Positions 44,072 to 51,819 of a DNA stretch of 64,000 bases are shown here, one piece after another; the stretch's first letter is position 1; the number at the start of each line of letters is the position of its first letter. Both the position numbers and the translations under genes were made by a program. Below the pieces are notes generated by a model. It worked only from the letters and a program-made list of their open reading frames with translations, did not search any database and had not been told where the DNA came from. Where the stretch lies: positions 868,001-932,000 of the forward strand of contig NZ_JAFCJS010000001.1 in NCBI RefSeq assembly GCF_018130825.1. The letters run 5' to 3'. The DNA comes from Bradyrhizobium liaoningense. Lineage in GTDB: Bacteria; Pseudomonadota; Alphaproteobacteria; Rhizobiales; Xanthobacteraceae.

Positions 44072-44154
44072 TTACCTGAAGTCAAGTGCTAGGCTGTCCT
44101 GATGCGTCCGCTCAAGCAGTCGTGAACCGACCTCAACTGAACGACAGGTTTTGC

Positions 44155-44817
44155 ATGGCGAGGAAATCCGTCAGCCGCAGACAAGCCAGCGGCAGTCCGC
44201 CCCCCGAACGCGACGTCGCCCTTCCCGCGCCCGATGCGCGCCTTTTGCATTTGCTGGCCGCCGCGAAGGAGACGTTCACCAGCAAGGGCTTTGCCGCGAC
44301 GACGATGGACGACATCGCCGGTGCCGCCGGGATGTCGAAGAAGACGCTCTACAAGCTATTCGCGAGCAAGACCGAGCTGTTCCGCGCCATGCTGCTGCGC
44401 AGCCTGCCCGAGGCGGATTATGCAGACACGCCTTCGGAAGGATCGCCAGTGACCCGGCTTCGAAACATGCTGCGGGAGGCGGCGGACGTGGCCCTGTCGC
44501 CGGGCGAGATCGCCCTGCAGCGCCTGATCATCGGCGAACGCCAGGCCTCGCCGGAGCTGGGGCGCATGTTCGCCGAAGTCATCATGGAGAGCGGCACGGA
44601 GCATATCGTCAGCCTGCTCAAGACGATTCGCCTGGAACCTCGCTTCGAGAGCGTGCCGCTGCGCCTCATCGCCGAGATGCTGTTCGGTATGGTGTTCGGC
44701 CACGATCATTTCAGGCTGCTGACCGATACCGAATTCCGGCTCAACCGCCGCGTACTGGATCGGCGGATCGACCTTGCGATTGCGACGTTCTGTGCGGCGG
44801 AGGATCAGGCGAGATAG
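44155..44817 (+). CDS. TetR/AcrR family transcriptional regulator
   Basis: 220 residues. The N-terminal helix-turn-helix is LLAAAKETFTSKGFAATTMDDIAGAAGMSKKTLYKLFASKTELFRAML, the TetR signature. The C-terminal ligand domain has GMVFGHDHFRLL and resembles the AcrR-type TetR_C family. Divergent from the RND adaptor gene with twin operators, so it is the likely local repressor. Its 3-prime end overlaps the TauE/SafE gene by 13 bases in convergent orientation. Confidence 0.93.
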   Translation: MARKSVSRRQASGSPPPERDVALPAPDARLLHLLAAAKETFTSKGFAATTMDDIAGAAGMSKKTLYKLFASKTELFRAMLLRSLPEADYADTPSEGSPVTRLRNMLREAADVALSPGEIALQRLIIGERQASPELGRMFAEVIMESGTEHIVSLLKTIRLEPRFESVPLRLIAEMLFGMVFGHDHFRLLTDTEFRLNRRVLDRRIDLAIATFCAAEDQAR

Positions 44818-45563
44818 CCGGAAGCGCCGTCCCACAAGAGCTTCAGCGCCGTGACCACCAGCAAGCCATAGCAGGCCCGGTAGATCTGCTGCTGGTCCAG
44901 CCTTCCATGCAGCCGCCAGCCGAGCCAGACGCCGGTGGGAATGGCGAGCAGGCACGCGGCCATGACGATCCAGACGTTTCCAGTCGGCCGCACCAGCAGC
45001 AGCCACGGCACCGCCTTGGTCGCATTGCCGACCGTAAAGAACAGGCTGGTCGTGCCCGCATAGATTTCCTTGCTGAGACCGAGCGGCAGCAAATACATCG
45101 CCAGCGGCGGTCCACCGGAATGCGCGACCATGGTCGTGACACCGGAGGCAAGACCGGCGGCGACCGCCTTCGGTGAAGAGCGCGGACGAATGACGACCTT
45201 CGGGTCGCTCACAAGCCACAGACCGACGAAGACCAGGGTGACGAGCGCCATCACGATCGCGACGGCGCGATGGTCCAGCACGCGAAACAGGAGATAGCCA
45301 AGCGCAATGCCGATCACGAGCCCGGGCAACAGCAGCACGAGGTCCGGCTTCGACCAGGTCGAGGGTTTCCAGTAGCGCAGCGCGAACAAGTCCATCGCGA
45401 TGAACAATGGCGCCAGCAGGCCGCCGGCCGTGACCGGATCCATCACGAACGACAGCAGTGGAATGCCGACGATGGAGAAGCCGCCACCGAACGCGCCCTT
45501 CATGAAGCAGATCAGGAACACGCCTGCAAAGGCGATGAGGACAGTGGTGACCGTCAGTGCCAT
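44805..45563 (-). CDS. TauE/SafE family anion permease
   Basis: 252 residues, about eight hydrophobic helices. FMKGAFGGGFSIVGIPLLSFVMDPVTAGGLLAPLFIAMD is the first family repeat and GLASGVTTMVAHSGGPPLAMYLL the second, both with the conserved G-x-x-G-G-x-x and P elements. Members export sulfite, sulfoacetate or other anions. The short upstream membrane peptide frame and the repeated operator-like sites near 45790-45871 may belong to its promoter region. Confidence 0.85.
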   Translation of the reverse strand: MALTVTTVLIAFAGVFLICFMKGAFGGGFSIVGIPLLSFVMDPVTAGGLLAPLFIAMDLFALRYWKPSTWSKPDLVLLLPGLVIGIALGYLLFRVLDHRAVAIVMALVTLVFVGLWLVSDPKVVIRPRSSPKAVAAGLASGVTTMVAHSGGPPLAMYLLPLGLSKEIYAGTTSLFFTVGNATKAVPWLLLVRPTGNVWIVMAACLLAIPTGVWLGWRLHGRLDQQQIYRACYGLLVVTALKLLWDGASGYLA

Positions 45564-45644
45564 CTGAGTGTCTCCAAATCCGTCACGAGCAAGTCCGGCG
45601 CGTGCAAGTCCGTCAGACGCGTCCGGATAGCGCCGTCACTCCGC

Positions 45645-45770
45645 TTACGACCTCGGGGGCCGACCGTCCTTGTTTCGGAAAAACAGGCCAGGCAATACAG
45701 AGGGCAGTCCAAAGGTCAATCCGAGGAATGCCAGAAACAGATCGAGATAACTCAGTGGCAATGTCGTCAC
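45645..45770 (-). CDS. possible small membrane peptide
   Basis: 41-codon frame with a GTG at 45770 or TTG at 45761, the latter preceded by GGAG. The sequence (YLDLFLAFLGLTFGLPSVLPGLFF, then RNKDGRPPRS) is one hydrophobic helix with a basic end, as in other tiny membrane proteins. Start codon and expression are uncertain. Same direction as the downstream permease gene. Confidence 0.35.
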   Translation of the reverse strand: MTTLPLSYLDLFLAFLGLTFGLPSVLPGLFFRNKDGRPPRS

Positions 45771-45777
45771 TCCGCTG

Positions 45778-45871
45778 GCACCGGGCGCGCCCGGTGCAAT
45801 TTGCTCATTGCCCGGAATATGATCCGATATATAGCTCGGTACAATAAGAACATTGCTCTCGGTGCAATGTT
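45778..45871. repeat. cluster of palindromes and repeated CGGTRCAAT motifs
   Basis: GCACCGGGCGCGCCCGGTGC (45778-45797) is a perfect 20-base palindrome. AACATTGC/GCAATGTT (45849-45856 and 45864-45871) is a second inverted repeat. CGGTGCAAT, CGGTACAAT and CGGTGCAAT occur near 45792, 45837 and 45860. Probably regulatory DNA of the minus-strand unit. Confidence 0.55.
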
Positions 45872-45993
45872 AACCGGCGCTCTGGACCGCCCATCTGAGG
45901 CATGTCCCCACTCATGCCAGACCGCAGCCCTCGCCTCCGGGTGGAGGTGAGTGTTCGTCGCCCGTCGTCGTCCTGAGAGGATTGTCGCTCGGT

Positions 45994-46545
45994 TCAGTTC
46001 CGGCCGCCAAGGAAGCGCGCGATCGGCCGCAGCGCATCGATTTCGGGAACAGTCGCGCCAGCCTGGACGCCTGAGCACCAGGGATACGGCAACGCCGCTA
46101 GCCAGCGCATGATCGGCCCGGAGTCCTCGGGAGGAAGCACGCACATGGCCCCGATCTCGATCACCAGCTTCGTCACGCGGCCATCGCCGGAGCCGAAATG
46201 CCAGTCATAACGTCCGCAGCCAACGCGAACGGCGCCGTCCTGCCTCGCCGACATCCCGACCAACCAGTCGCAGCGAACGTGCGGCAAGTGATCCGAGCCG
46301 GGACGCGACAGGCAAAATGTGCGCACGTTCTCGTACTGCCCGCCGAAGCCAGTAACCAGCACCTGGGTCACCTGCTCAAGCCCATGTGCCGAGCTCGGAA
46401 ACGAAATGGCGTCGGTCTTGACGATCATTTCGAGCTCGCAGTCATCAGCGAAAGCGCGAGTCATCAACTGCGGACGGTTGCCATCCTTCGCCAGAATGTA
46501 GGTGCTGATCGCGTCGGCGGCAGTGATGGCGGCGGGTCGGCTCAT
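45994..46545 (-). CDS. SnoaL/NTF2-like protein
   Basis: 183 residues. The N-terminal part AADAISTYILAKDGNRPQLMTRAFADDCELEMIVKTDAISFPSSAHG is the usual helix-helix-strand opening of the SnoaL-like fold, and CDWLVGMSARQDGAVRVGCGRYDWHF the later strands. No catalytic residues can be assigned. Starts 5 bases upstream of the haloacid dehalogenase end on the same strand, so the pair may be one transcript with the dehalogenase first. Confidence 0.7.
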   Translation of the reverse strand: MSRPAAITAADAISTYILAKDGNRPQLMTRAFADDCELEMIVKTDAISFPSSAHGLEQVTQVLVTGFGGQYENVRTFCLSRPGSDHLPHVRCDWLVGMSARQDGAVRVGCGRYDWHFGSGDGRVTKLVIEIGAMCVLPPEDSGPIMRWLAALPYPWCSGVQAGATVPEIDALRPIARFLGGRN

Positions 46546-46566
46546 TCGGTTATGCCCTGGCCGCCT

Positions 46567-47286
46567 CTAGCACCCCAGCCTGTCGGCGATGCCGCCAAAG
46601 TCCTTCGCGACGATGTCCCAGTTGCCGGTCGCTTCGAAGTCCACCTTCTGCAGCGGTCCGTACTCCGTCGGCCGCGCCACGAAGGCGGTCTTGAGCCCGT
46701 TCTTCTGCGCGGCTGCGAGATCGCCGTTGTGGGCGGCGACCATCATCACTTCCTCCGGCTTGAGGCCAAGCAGGCGTGCGGCGCCCAGATAGGTCTCGGG
46801 ATCGGGCTTGTAGTGCTCGAACAGCTCGGCCGACATGATGAGATCCCAGGGAAGCCCGGCGAACTTCGCCATGTTGGTGAGGAGCGCGACATTGCCGTTC
46901 GAGAGCGGCGAGATCACGAATTTCGTCTTCAGACGCGTCAGGCCGGCGACGCTGTCGGCCCAGGGATTGAGGCGGTGCCAGCCCTTGGTGAGATGATCGA
47001 GATCGGCGTCGGTGAGGCCCTTGATCTCGAATTTCTCGACGAGCTTTTCCAGCGAGCGGCGGTGCAGATCGTCGAGCATGACATAGCCGCGCTCGGGATG
47101 CTTGCGCACGTCGTCCATGGACGCGACATACATGCCGCGCCAGCCGTCGACCAACGCGGTCCAGTCGGCATTGATTCCGCGGCCCTTCGCCCACCACATG
47201 AAGTCGGTGATCAGGCTGGTGCGCCAGTCCACGACCGTCCCGAAGACGTCGAACACGAGGGCTTTGACGGCGGAAAGGTCGGACAT
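46567..47286 (-). CDS. haloacid dehalogenase type II-like hydrolase
   Basis: 239 residues. ALVFDVFGTVVDW holds the nucleophilic Asp of the HAD motif I, ISPLSNGN is motif II, HYKPDPETY carries the motif III Lys, and VMMVAAHNGDLAAAQKNG corresponds to the motif IV region, with Asn-Gly-Asp. The length and F-D-V-F-G-T start match (S)-2-haloacid dehalogenases, which release halide from 2-haloalkanoates, but family members often act on other substrates. Confidence 0.85.
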   Translation of the reverse strand: MSDLSAVKALVFDVFGTVVDWRTSLITDFMWWAKGRGINADWTALVDGWRGMYVASMDDVRKHPERGYVMLDDLHRRSLEKLVEKFEIKGLTDADLDHLTKGWHRLNPWADSVAGLTRLKTKFVISPLSNGNVALLTNMAKFAGLPWDLIMSAELFEHYKPDPETYLGAARLLGLKPEEVMMVAAHNGDLAAAQKNGLKTAFVARPTEYGPLQKVDFEATGNWDIVAKDFGGIADRLGC

Positions 47287-47313
47287 GTGCGCTTCCTCTG
47301 ATTGTTCTTGTTG

Positions 47314-47418
47314 TCATTCCGGGACGCGCGGAGCGCGAACCCGGAATCCAGAAGTTGTGGCACGAGATTCCGGGTTCTCCGGGCCGCGCTTTGCGCGGCC
47401 CCGTCGCTCCGGAATGAC
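47314..47418. repeat. inverted intergenic repeat with CATTCCGGG ends
   Basis: TCATTCCGG (from 47314) and CCGGAATGA (to 47417) bracket inner inverted segments (GAACCCGGAATC / GATTCCGGGTTC, and GGGCCGCGC/GCGCGGCCC). It fills the gap between glpX and the dehalogenase gene and belongs to a palindrome type I recall as common in this genus. Confidence 0.7.
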
Positions 47419-47426
47419 CGAGCAGC

Positions 47427-48428
47427 TTAATCCAGGTGGAACTTCGCGAGCTCGCGGTGCTCGGCCTTGATGTAGCGCACGGTGCCGGTGACGGAGCGCA
47501 TCACCACCGTCTCGGTCTCGATCACGCCGTCCTTGCGGAACTTGACGCCCGAGAGCAGCGAGCCCGTGGTGACGCCGGTGGCAGCGAACAGGCAGTCGCC
47601 GCGCGCCATGTCCTCGATGCCGTAGATCATCTTGGGATCGTTGACGCCCATCTTGGCGGCGCGCTCGCGCTTCTCCTCGGAATCGAGGATCAGGCGGCAC
47701 TGCATCTGGCCGCCGATGCAGCGCAGCGCCACAGCGGCAAGCACGCCTTCCGGCGCACCGCCGGTGCCGAGATACATGTCGACGCCGGTGTTGTCGGGGT
47801 CGGCGCAGTGGATCACGCCTGCGACGTCGCCGTCGGTGATGAGGCGCACGGCCGCGCCGGTCGAGCGCACGCTCTCGATGATGCTGGCATGGCGCGGCCG
47901 GTCGAGCACGAGAACGGTGATGCCTTCAGGCTTGACGCCCTTGGCCTTGGCGAGGCGGCGGACGTTGTCAGCGGGCGAGGCATCAATTTCGACAACGCCC
48001 TTGTCGTAGCCGGGGCCGATCGCGAGCTTCTCCATGTAGACGTCGGGCGCGTGCAGCAGCGTGCCGCCATCGGCCATCGCCATGGTGGCGATCGAGCCCG
48101 GCATGTTCTTGGCGCACAGCGTGGTGCCTTCGAGCGGATCGACGGCGATATCGACCTGAGGGCCGGCCTTGAGGCCGACCTGCTCGCCGATATAGAGCAT
48201 CGGCGCCTCGTCGCGCTCGCCCTCGCCGATCACGATGGTGCCCTGGATCGGCAGCTTGTTCAGCTCGCGCCGCATGGCGTCGACGGCGGCCTGGTCGGCC
48301 GCTTTCTCGTTACCGTGCCCGCGCAGCCGCGCCGACGACACCGCCGCCCGCTCCGTCACCCGTACGATCTCCAGCGTGAGAATGCGCTCGAGCAACGCAT
48401 GCGGAGGGACTTCAATATGGGTCGACAT
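47427..48428 (-). CDS. glpX: fructose-1,6-bisphosphatase class II (GlpX)
   Basis: 333 residues. VVTERAAVSSARLRGHGNEKAADQAAVDAMR, TIVIGEGERDEAPMLYIGE, DIAVDPLEGTTLCAKN and DMYLGTGGAPEGVLAAVALRCIGGQMQCRL are the metal- and sugar-binding motifs of GlpX. It dephosphorylates fructose 1,6-bisphosphate in gluconeogenesis. It follows hom by 80 bases on the same strand. In many alphaproteobacteria recJ is the next gene; here recJ lies 22 kb away on the same strand. Confidence 0.95.
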   Translation of the reverse strand: MSTHIEVPPHALLERILTLEIVRVTERAAVSSARLRGHGNEKAADQAAVDAMRRELNKLPIQGTIVIGEGERDEAPMLYIGEQVGLKAGPQVDIAVDPLEGTTLCAKNMPGSIATMAMADGGTLLHAPDVYMEKLAIGPGYDKGVVEIDASPADNVRRLAKAKGVKPEGITVLVLDRPRHASIIESVRSTGAAVRLITDGDVAGVIHCADPDNTGVDMYLGTGGAPEGVLAAVALRCIGGQMQCRLILDSEEKRERAAKMGVNDPKMIYGIEDMARGDCLFAATGVTTGSLLSGVKFRKDGVIETETVVMRSVTGTVRYIKAEHRELAKFHLD

Positions 48429-48508
48429 CGGCTAGCTCCTTCGAAACAGTTCTGGACGGAATCTCCGTCCGCTTTAACTCGCAACGCCCACGGTTCGTTC
48501 GAACCGCC

Positions 48509-49825
48509 TCAGTTCTTCTCGATCCGGATCACCTGCGGCCGTCCGCTGATCACCTTGTCCTTCTGCACGGCGGCGAGCGCGCGGCGCACGGCGTCTTCGT
48601 GCGTGGCATAGGTGATCAGGATGACGGGCACAGGCACCGCCTTGCCGTCGGCAGGCGCAGCGCCGCCATTGGGATGACGCTGCACGATCGACTCGATCGA
48701 AATCTTCTGTTCTGCAAGCCGGGTCGCGATCGCAGCCGCAGTGCCCGGGAAATCGCGCGCCAGCAGGCGGATGTAGTAGCCGCCTTCATGCCGCTCCATC
48801 GGCGCCTTCTTGGTGTCGCGCAAGTGCGCGATCGGCCGGCCGAACGGATTGGCGCGGATGCCGCGCGCGACATCAGCGATGTCGGCGACGACGGCCGATG
48901 CGGTCGCGGCGCCGCCTGCGCCCGGGCCGACCAGCGTGATCGGCGGAATGCCCTCGCCATCGATCGTGACCGCATTGGTGACACCCATCACCTGCGCGAT
49001 CGAGGAGGATTTGGGAACCATGGTCGGATGCACGCGCTGCTCGATGCCCTTGGCGGTGCGAACGGCAACGCCGAGCAGCTTGAGCCGGTAACCGAGATCG
49101 TCGGCGGCGCGCAGGTCTTCCGGCGCGATGGATGAGATACCTTCGACATACACCGCACTTTGAGCAACTTTCGTGCCGAAAGCGAGGCTGGCGAGGATCG
49201 AGAGTTTTTGCGCGGTGTCGTGGCCGTCGACGTCGAAGGACGGGTTGGCCTCGGCATAGCCGAGCCGCTGTGCATCCTTCAGGCACTCGGCAAAGGAGAG
49301 GCCCTCCTGCTCCATCCGGGTCAGGATGTAATTGCAGGTGCCGTTGAGGATGCCATAGACGCGGTTGATGCCGGTTCCGGCAAGACCCTCGCGTAACGTT
49401 TTGATGACGGGAATCGCAGCGCCAACGGCTGCCTCGAAATTCAGCGCGCCGCCGTGCTTTTCGGCGGCCTTCGCCAGCTTGATGCCGTGCTTGGCGAGCA
49501 GCGCCTTGTTGGCGGTGACGACGGACTTGCCGGAATTGAGCGCAGCCTCGACCGCGGAGAGCGCGGGATCGCCCGCGCCGCCCATCAGCTCGACGAAGCA
49601 GTCGACCTCGGGATGAGTGGCCAGGGCAAGCGGATCCTTTGCCCATTCGACGCCGCGCAGGTCGATGCTGCGCTTCTTCGCTTTTGAACGCGCAGTCACA
49701 GCAACGACACGAATGCCGCGGCCGCTGCGCCCCGTGAGCACGCGCGCTTGCGTTTCAATCAAACGGACGACTTCGGCACCCACGGTGCCGAGCCCCGCTA
49801 TGCCCACTTTCAGGGGTGCGACCAT
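48509..49825 (-). CDS. hom: homoserine dehydrogenase
   Basis: 438 residues. LKVGIAGLGTVGAEVVRLIE is the Rossmann cofactor motif. GKSVVTANKALLAKHG and RVYGILNGTCNYILTRME, then AQRLGYAEANPSFDVDGHDTAQKLSILASLAFG are the catalytic core motifs. The C-terminal 85 residues (YYIRLLARDFPGTAAAIATRLAEQKISIESIVQR) form an ACT domain, the usual site of threonine feedback. Reduces aspartate semialdehyde to homoserine for threonine and methionine. Follows the aminotransferase gene by 28 bases. Confidence 0.95.
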   Translation of the reverse strand: MVAPLKVGIAGLGTVGAEVVRLIETQARVLTGRSGRGIRVVAVTARSKAKKRSIDLRGVEWAKDPLALATHPEVDCFVELMGGAGDPALSAVEAALNSGKSVVTANKALLAKHGIKLAKAAEKHGGALNFEAAVGAAIPVIKTLREGLAGTGINRVYGILNGTCNYILTRMEQEGLSFAECLKDAQRLGYAEANPSFDVDGHDTAQKLSILASLAFGTKVAQSAVYVEGISSIAPEDLRAADDLGYRLKLLGVAVRTAKGIEQRVHPTMVPKSSSIAQVMGVTNAVTIDGEGIPPITLVGPGAGGAATASAVVADIADVARGIRANPFGRPIAHLRDTKKAPMERHEGGYYIRLLARDFPGTAAAIATRLAEQKISIESIVQRHPNGGAAPADGKAVPVPVILITYATHEDAVRRALAAVQKDKVISGRPQVIRIEKN

Positions 49826-49853
49826 GATGCTTCAGAAAACCTGTCGAAGAGAA

Positions 49854-51074
49854 TTAGCGCCGGTTGGCGAGCGGAACGACGTTGTGCAACGTTTCGATGC
49901 CGCTTTCAAGGAAGCGGCGCACGCCGCGCGCGGCCTGCCTGATCCGTTGCTCGTTTTCCACCATGGCGATGCGGACATATCCTTCACCATGCTCGCCGAA
50001 GCCGACGCCGGGCGACACCGCGACGCCGGATTTCTCCACCATCAGGGTCGCGAACTGCATGCTGCCGACGCTGCGGAAGGCTTCCGGCAGCGGCACCCAG
50101 GCGAACATCGAGGCCTCCGGCGGCGGAATCTCCCAGCCGGCGCGGCCGAACGATTCCACCAGCGCGTCGCGACGCTTGCGATAGGTGTCGCGCATCTCCT
50201 TGATGCAATCGTCCGGGCCATTCAATGCAGCTGTCGCGGCGACCTGCACCGGCGTGAAGGCGCCGTAGTCGAGATAGGATTTGACGCGTGCGAGCGCGGC
50301 GATCACGCGCTCATTGCCGACCGCAAAACCCATCCGCCAGCCGGCCATCGAGTAGGTCTTCGACATCGAGGTGAACTCGACCGTGACGTCCATCGCGCCC
50401 GGCACCTGGAGCACCGAGGGCGGCGGATTGCCTTCGTCGAAATAGACCTCGGCATAAGCGAGGTCGGACAGGATCAGGATCTCGTGCTTCTTCGCGAAGG
50501 CGACGAGGTCCTTGTAGAAGTCGAGGCTCGCGACATAGGCGGTCGGGTTCGACGGGTAGCAGACCACCAGCGCCAGCGGCTTCGGAATCGAATGCACGAT
50601 CGCCCGCTCCACCGCCTCGAAGAATTGCGGCGTCGGCTCCGAGGGCACCGAGCGGATCACGCCGCCCGCCATCAAGAAGCCGAAGGCGTGAATCGGGTAG
50701 CTCGGGTTCGGACAGAGGATGACGTCGCCGGGCGCGGTGATCGCCTGCGCCACGTTGGCAAAGCCCTCCTTGGAGCCGAGCGTCGCCACCACCTGGGTAT
50801 CAGGGTTGAGCTTCACTCCGAAGCGGCGGGCGTAATAGGCGGCCTGGGCCCGGCGCAGGCCGGGGATGCCGCGGGAGGCCGAGTAGCGGTCGGTGCGCGG
50901 CTTGCCGAGCGTCTCCTTGAGCTTCTCCAGCACATGCGGCGGCGCCGGCAGGTCCGGATTGCCCATGCCGAGGTCGATGATGTCGGCGCCTGCATTCCGC
51001 GCGGCCGCCTTGGCCCGATTGACCTGCTCGAACACGTAAGGCGGAAGGCGGCGGATGCGGTAAAATTCTTCCAT
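49854..51074 (-). CDS. PLP-dependent aminotransferase (AlaC/DapL-like group)
   Basis: 406 residues, class I/II aminotransferase. IIDLGMGNPDLPAPPHVLEKL starts the fold, CYPSNPTAYVASLDFYK holds the Asn contact, SDLAYAEVYFDE the Asp and Tyr, and SMSKTYSMAGWRMGFAVGN the PLP-binding Lys (S-K-x-x-S-M-A-G-W-R). This pattern fits glutamate-pyruvate or LL-diaminopimelate-like aminotransferases. Placed just upstream of hom on the same strand, which suggests a role in aspartate-family or alanine metabolism. Start at 51074. Confidence 0.9.
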   Translation of the reverse strand: MEEFYRIRRLPPYVFEQVNRAKAAARNAGADIIDLGMGNPDLPAPPHVLEKLKETLGKPRTDRYSASRGIPGLRRAQAAYYARRFGVKLNPDTQVVATLGSKEGFANVAQAITAPGDVILCPNPSYPIHAFGFLMAGGVIRSVPSEPTPQFFEAVERAIVHSIPKPLALVVCYPSNPTAYVASLDFYKDLVAFAKKHEILILSDLAYAEVYFDEGNPPPSVLQVPGAMDVTVEFTSMSKTYSMAGWRMGFAVGNERVIAALARVKSYLDYGAFTPVQVAATAALNGPDDCIKEMRDTYRKRRDALVESFGRAGWEIPPPEASMFAWVPLPEAFRSVGSMQFATLMVEKSGVAVSPGVGFGEHGEGYVRIAMVENEQRIRQAARGVRRFLESGIETLHNVVPLANRR

Positions 51075-51288
51075 GGCTCTCTGGGCTCCGGGCAACCGGT
51101 CAGGACAGAATCGACTGGCCGCGAGCGCCGATCGCAAAAGCGCCCGGCCCGGCCGCGAAATGGCTCAAAATCAGATACTTAGAGCAATTTTCGACGGCGG
51201 AGGCTGAAGTCGTTCGCCCTGACTCTCGGCTGAACTCAGGTCTTTTAGCACGGCAAGACGGGGGCGCCAGCGATTACCTTGCACCGCT

Positions 51289-51564
51289 TCATTTGGCGTC
51301 TTTTGCGGCAACGGCCTGGCGATCGCGCGCGGCGGCAAGCTCGGCCTCGATCTTGGCGCGCTGATCCGGCGGGATGACTGCCTGATCGCGATCCGGCGGC
51401 AGGTCGTGCACCGGCAAATAGGTGCCGGGCTCCTTTGGATGTGCCTGCGTATCCGCAGGCGTGAGATCGGCAAGCTGACTAGAGCAGCCGCCCAGGGCGA
51501 GCGCCACCATCAGCAGCGCGCCGCAGATCGGCCGCGTCTTTTGCAGGTCCCTTAACGCCAACAC
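51289..51564 (-). CDS. small lipoprotein
   Basis: About 91 residues. LLMVALALGGCSSQ is a lipobox; the mature part (TYLPVHDLPPDRDQAVIPPDQRAKIEAELAAARDRQAVAAKDAK) is polar with a helical end. The start is taken as GTG 51564 with GGGG upstream; TTG at 51561 is also possible. Family not recognised. Confidence 0.7.
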   Translation of the reverse strand: MLALRDLQKTRPICGALLMVALALGGCSSQLADLTPADTQAHPKEPGTYLPVHDLPPDRDQAVIPPDQRAKIEAELAAARDRQAVAAKDAK

Positions 51565-51819
51565 TTGGGAATCCCCTACTCGTCCCAAAGCACGGCCCCG
51601 GGCAAGCCTACCCGACACCGCGCCCAAGCTCAAACCATTGCTGCCCGAAATGGTGCGAGCGAGAATACAGCCCCGGTCACTACCAAACCGGCCGGTGCGG
51701 CTTGATTATGACGGAACCAAGGAAACTTGTCGCAGTGCAGCACATCTTGCAGCGTGTTTAACGCCAAACCTGCGAGCTTCGCGGTGACGAATACGGAATG
51801 AATCGTTACTGTTCTGCCC

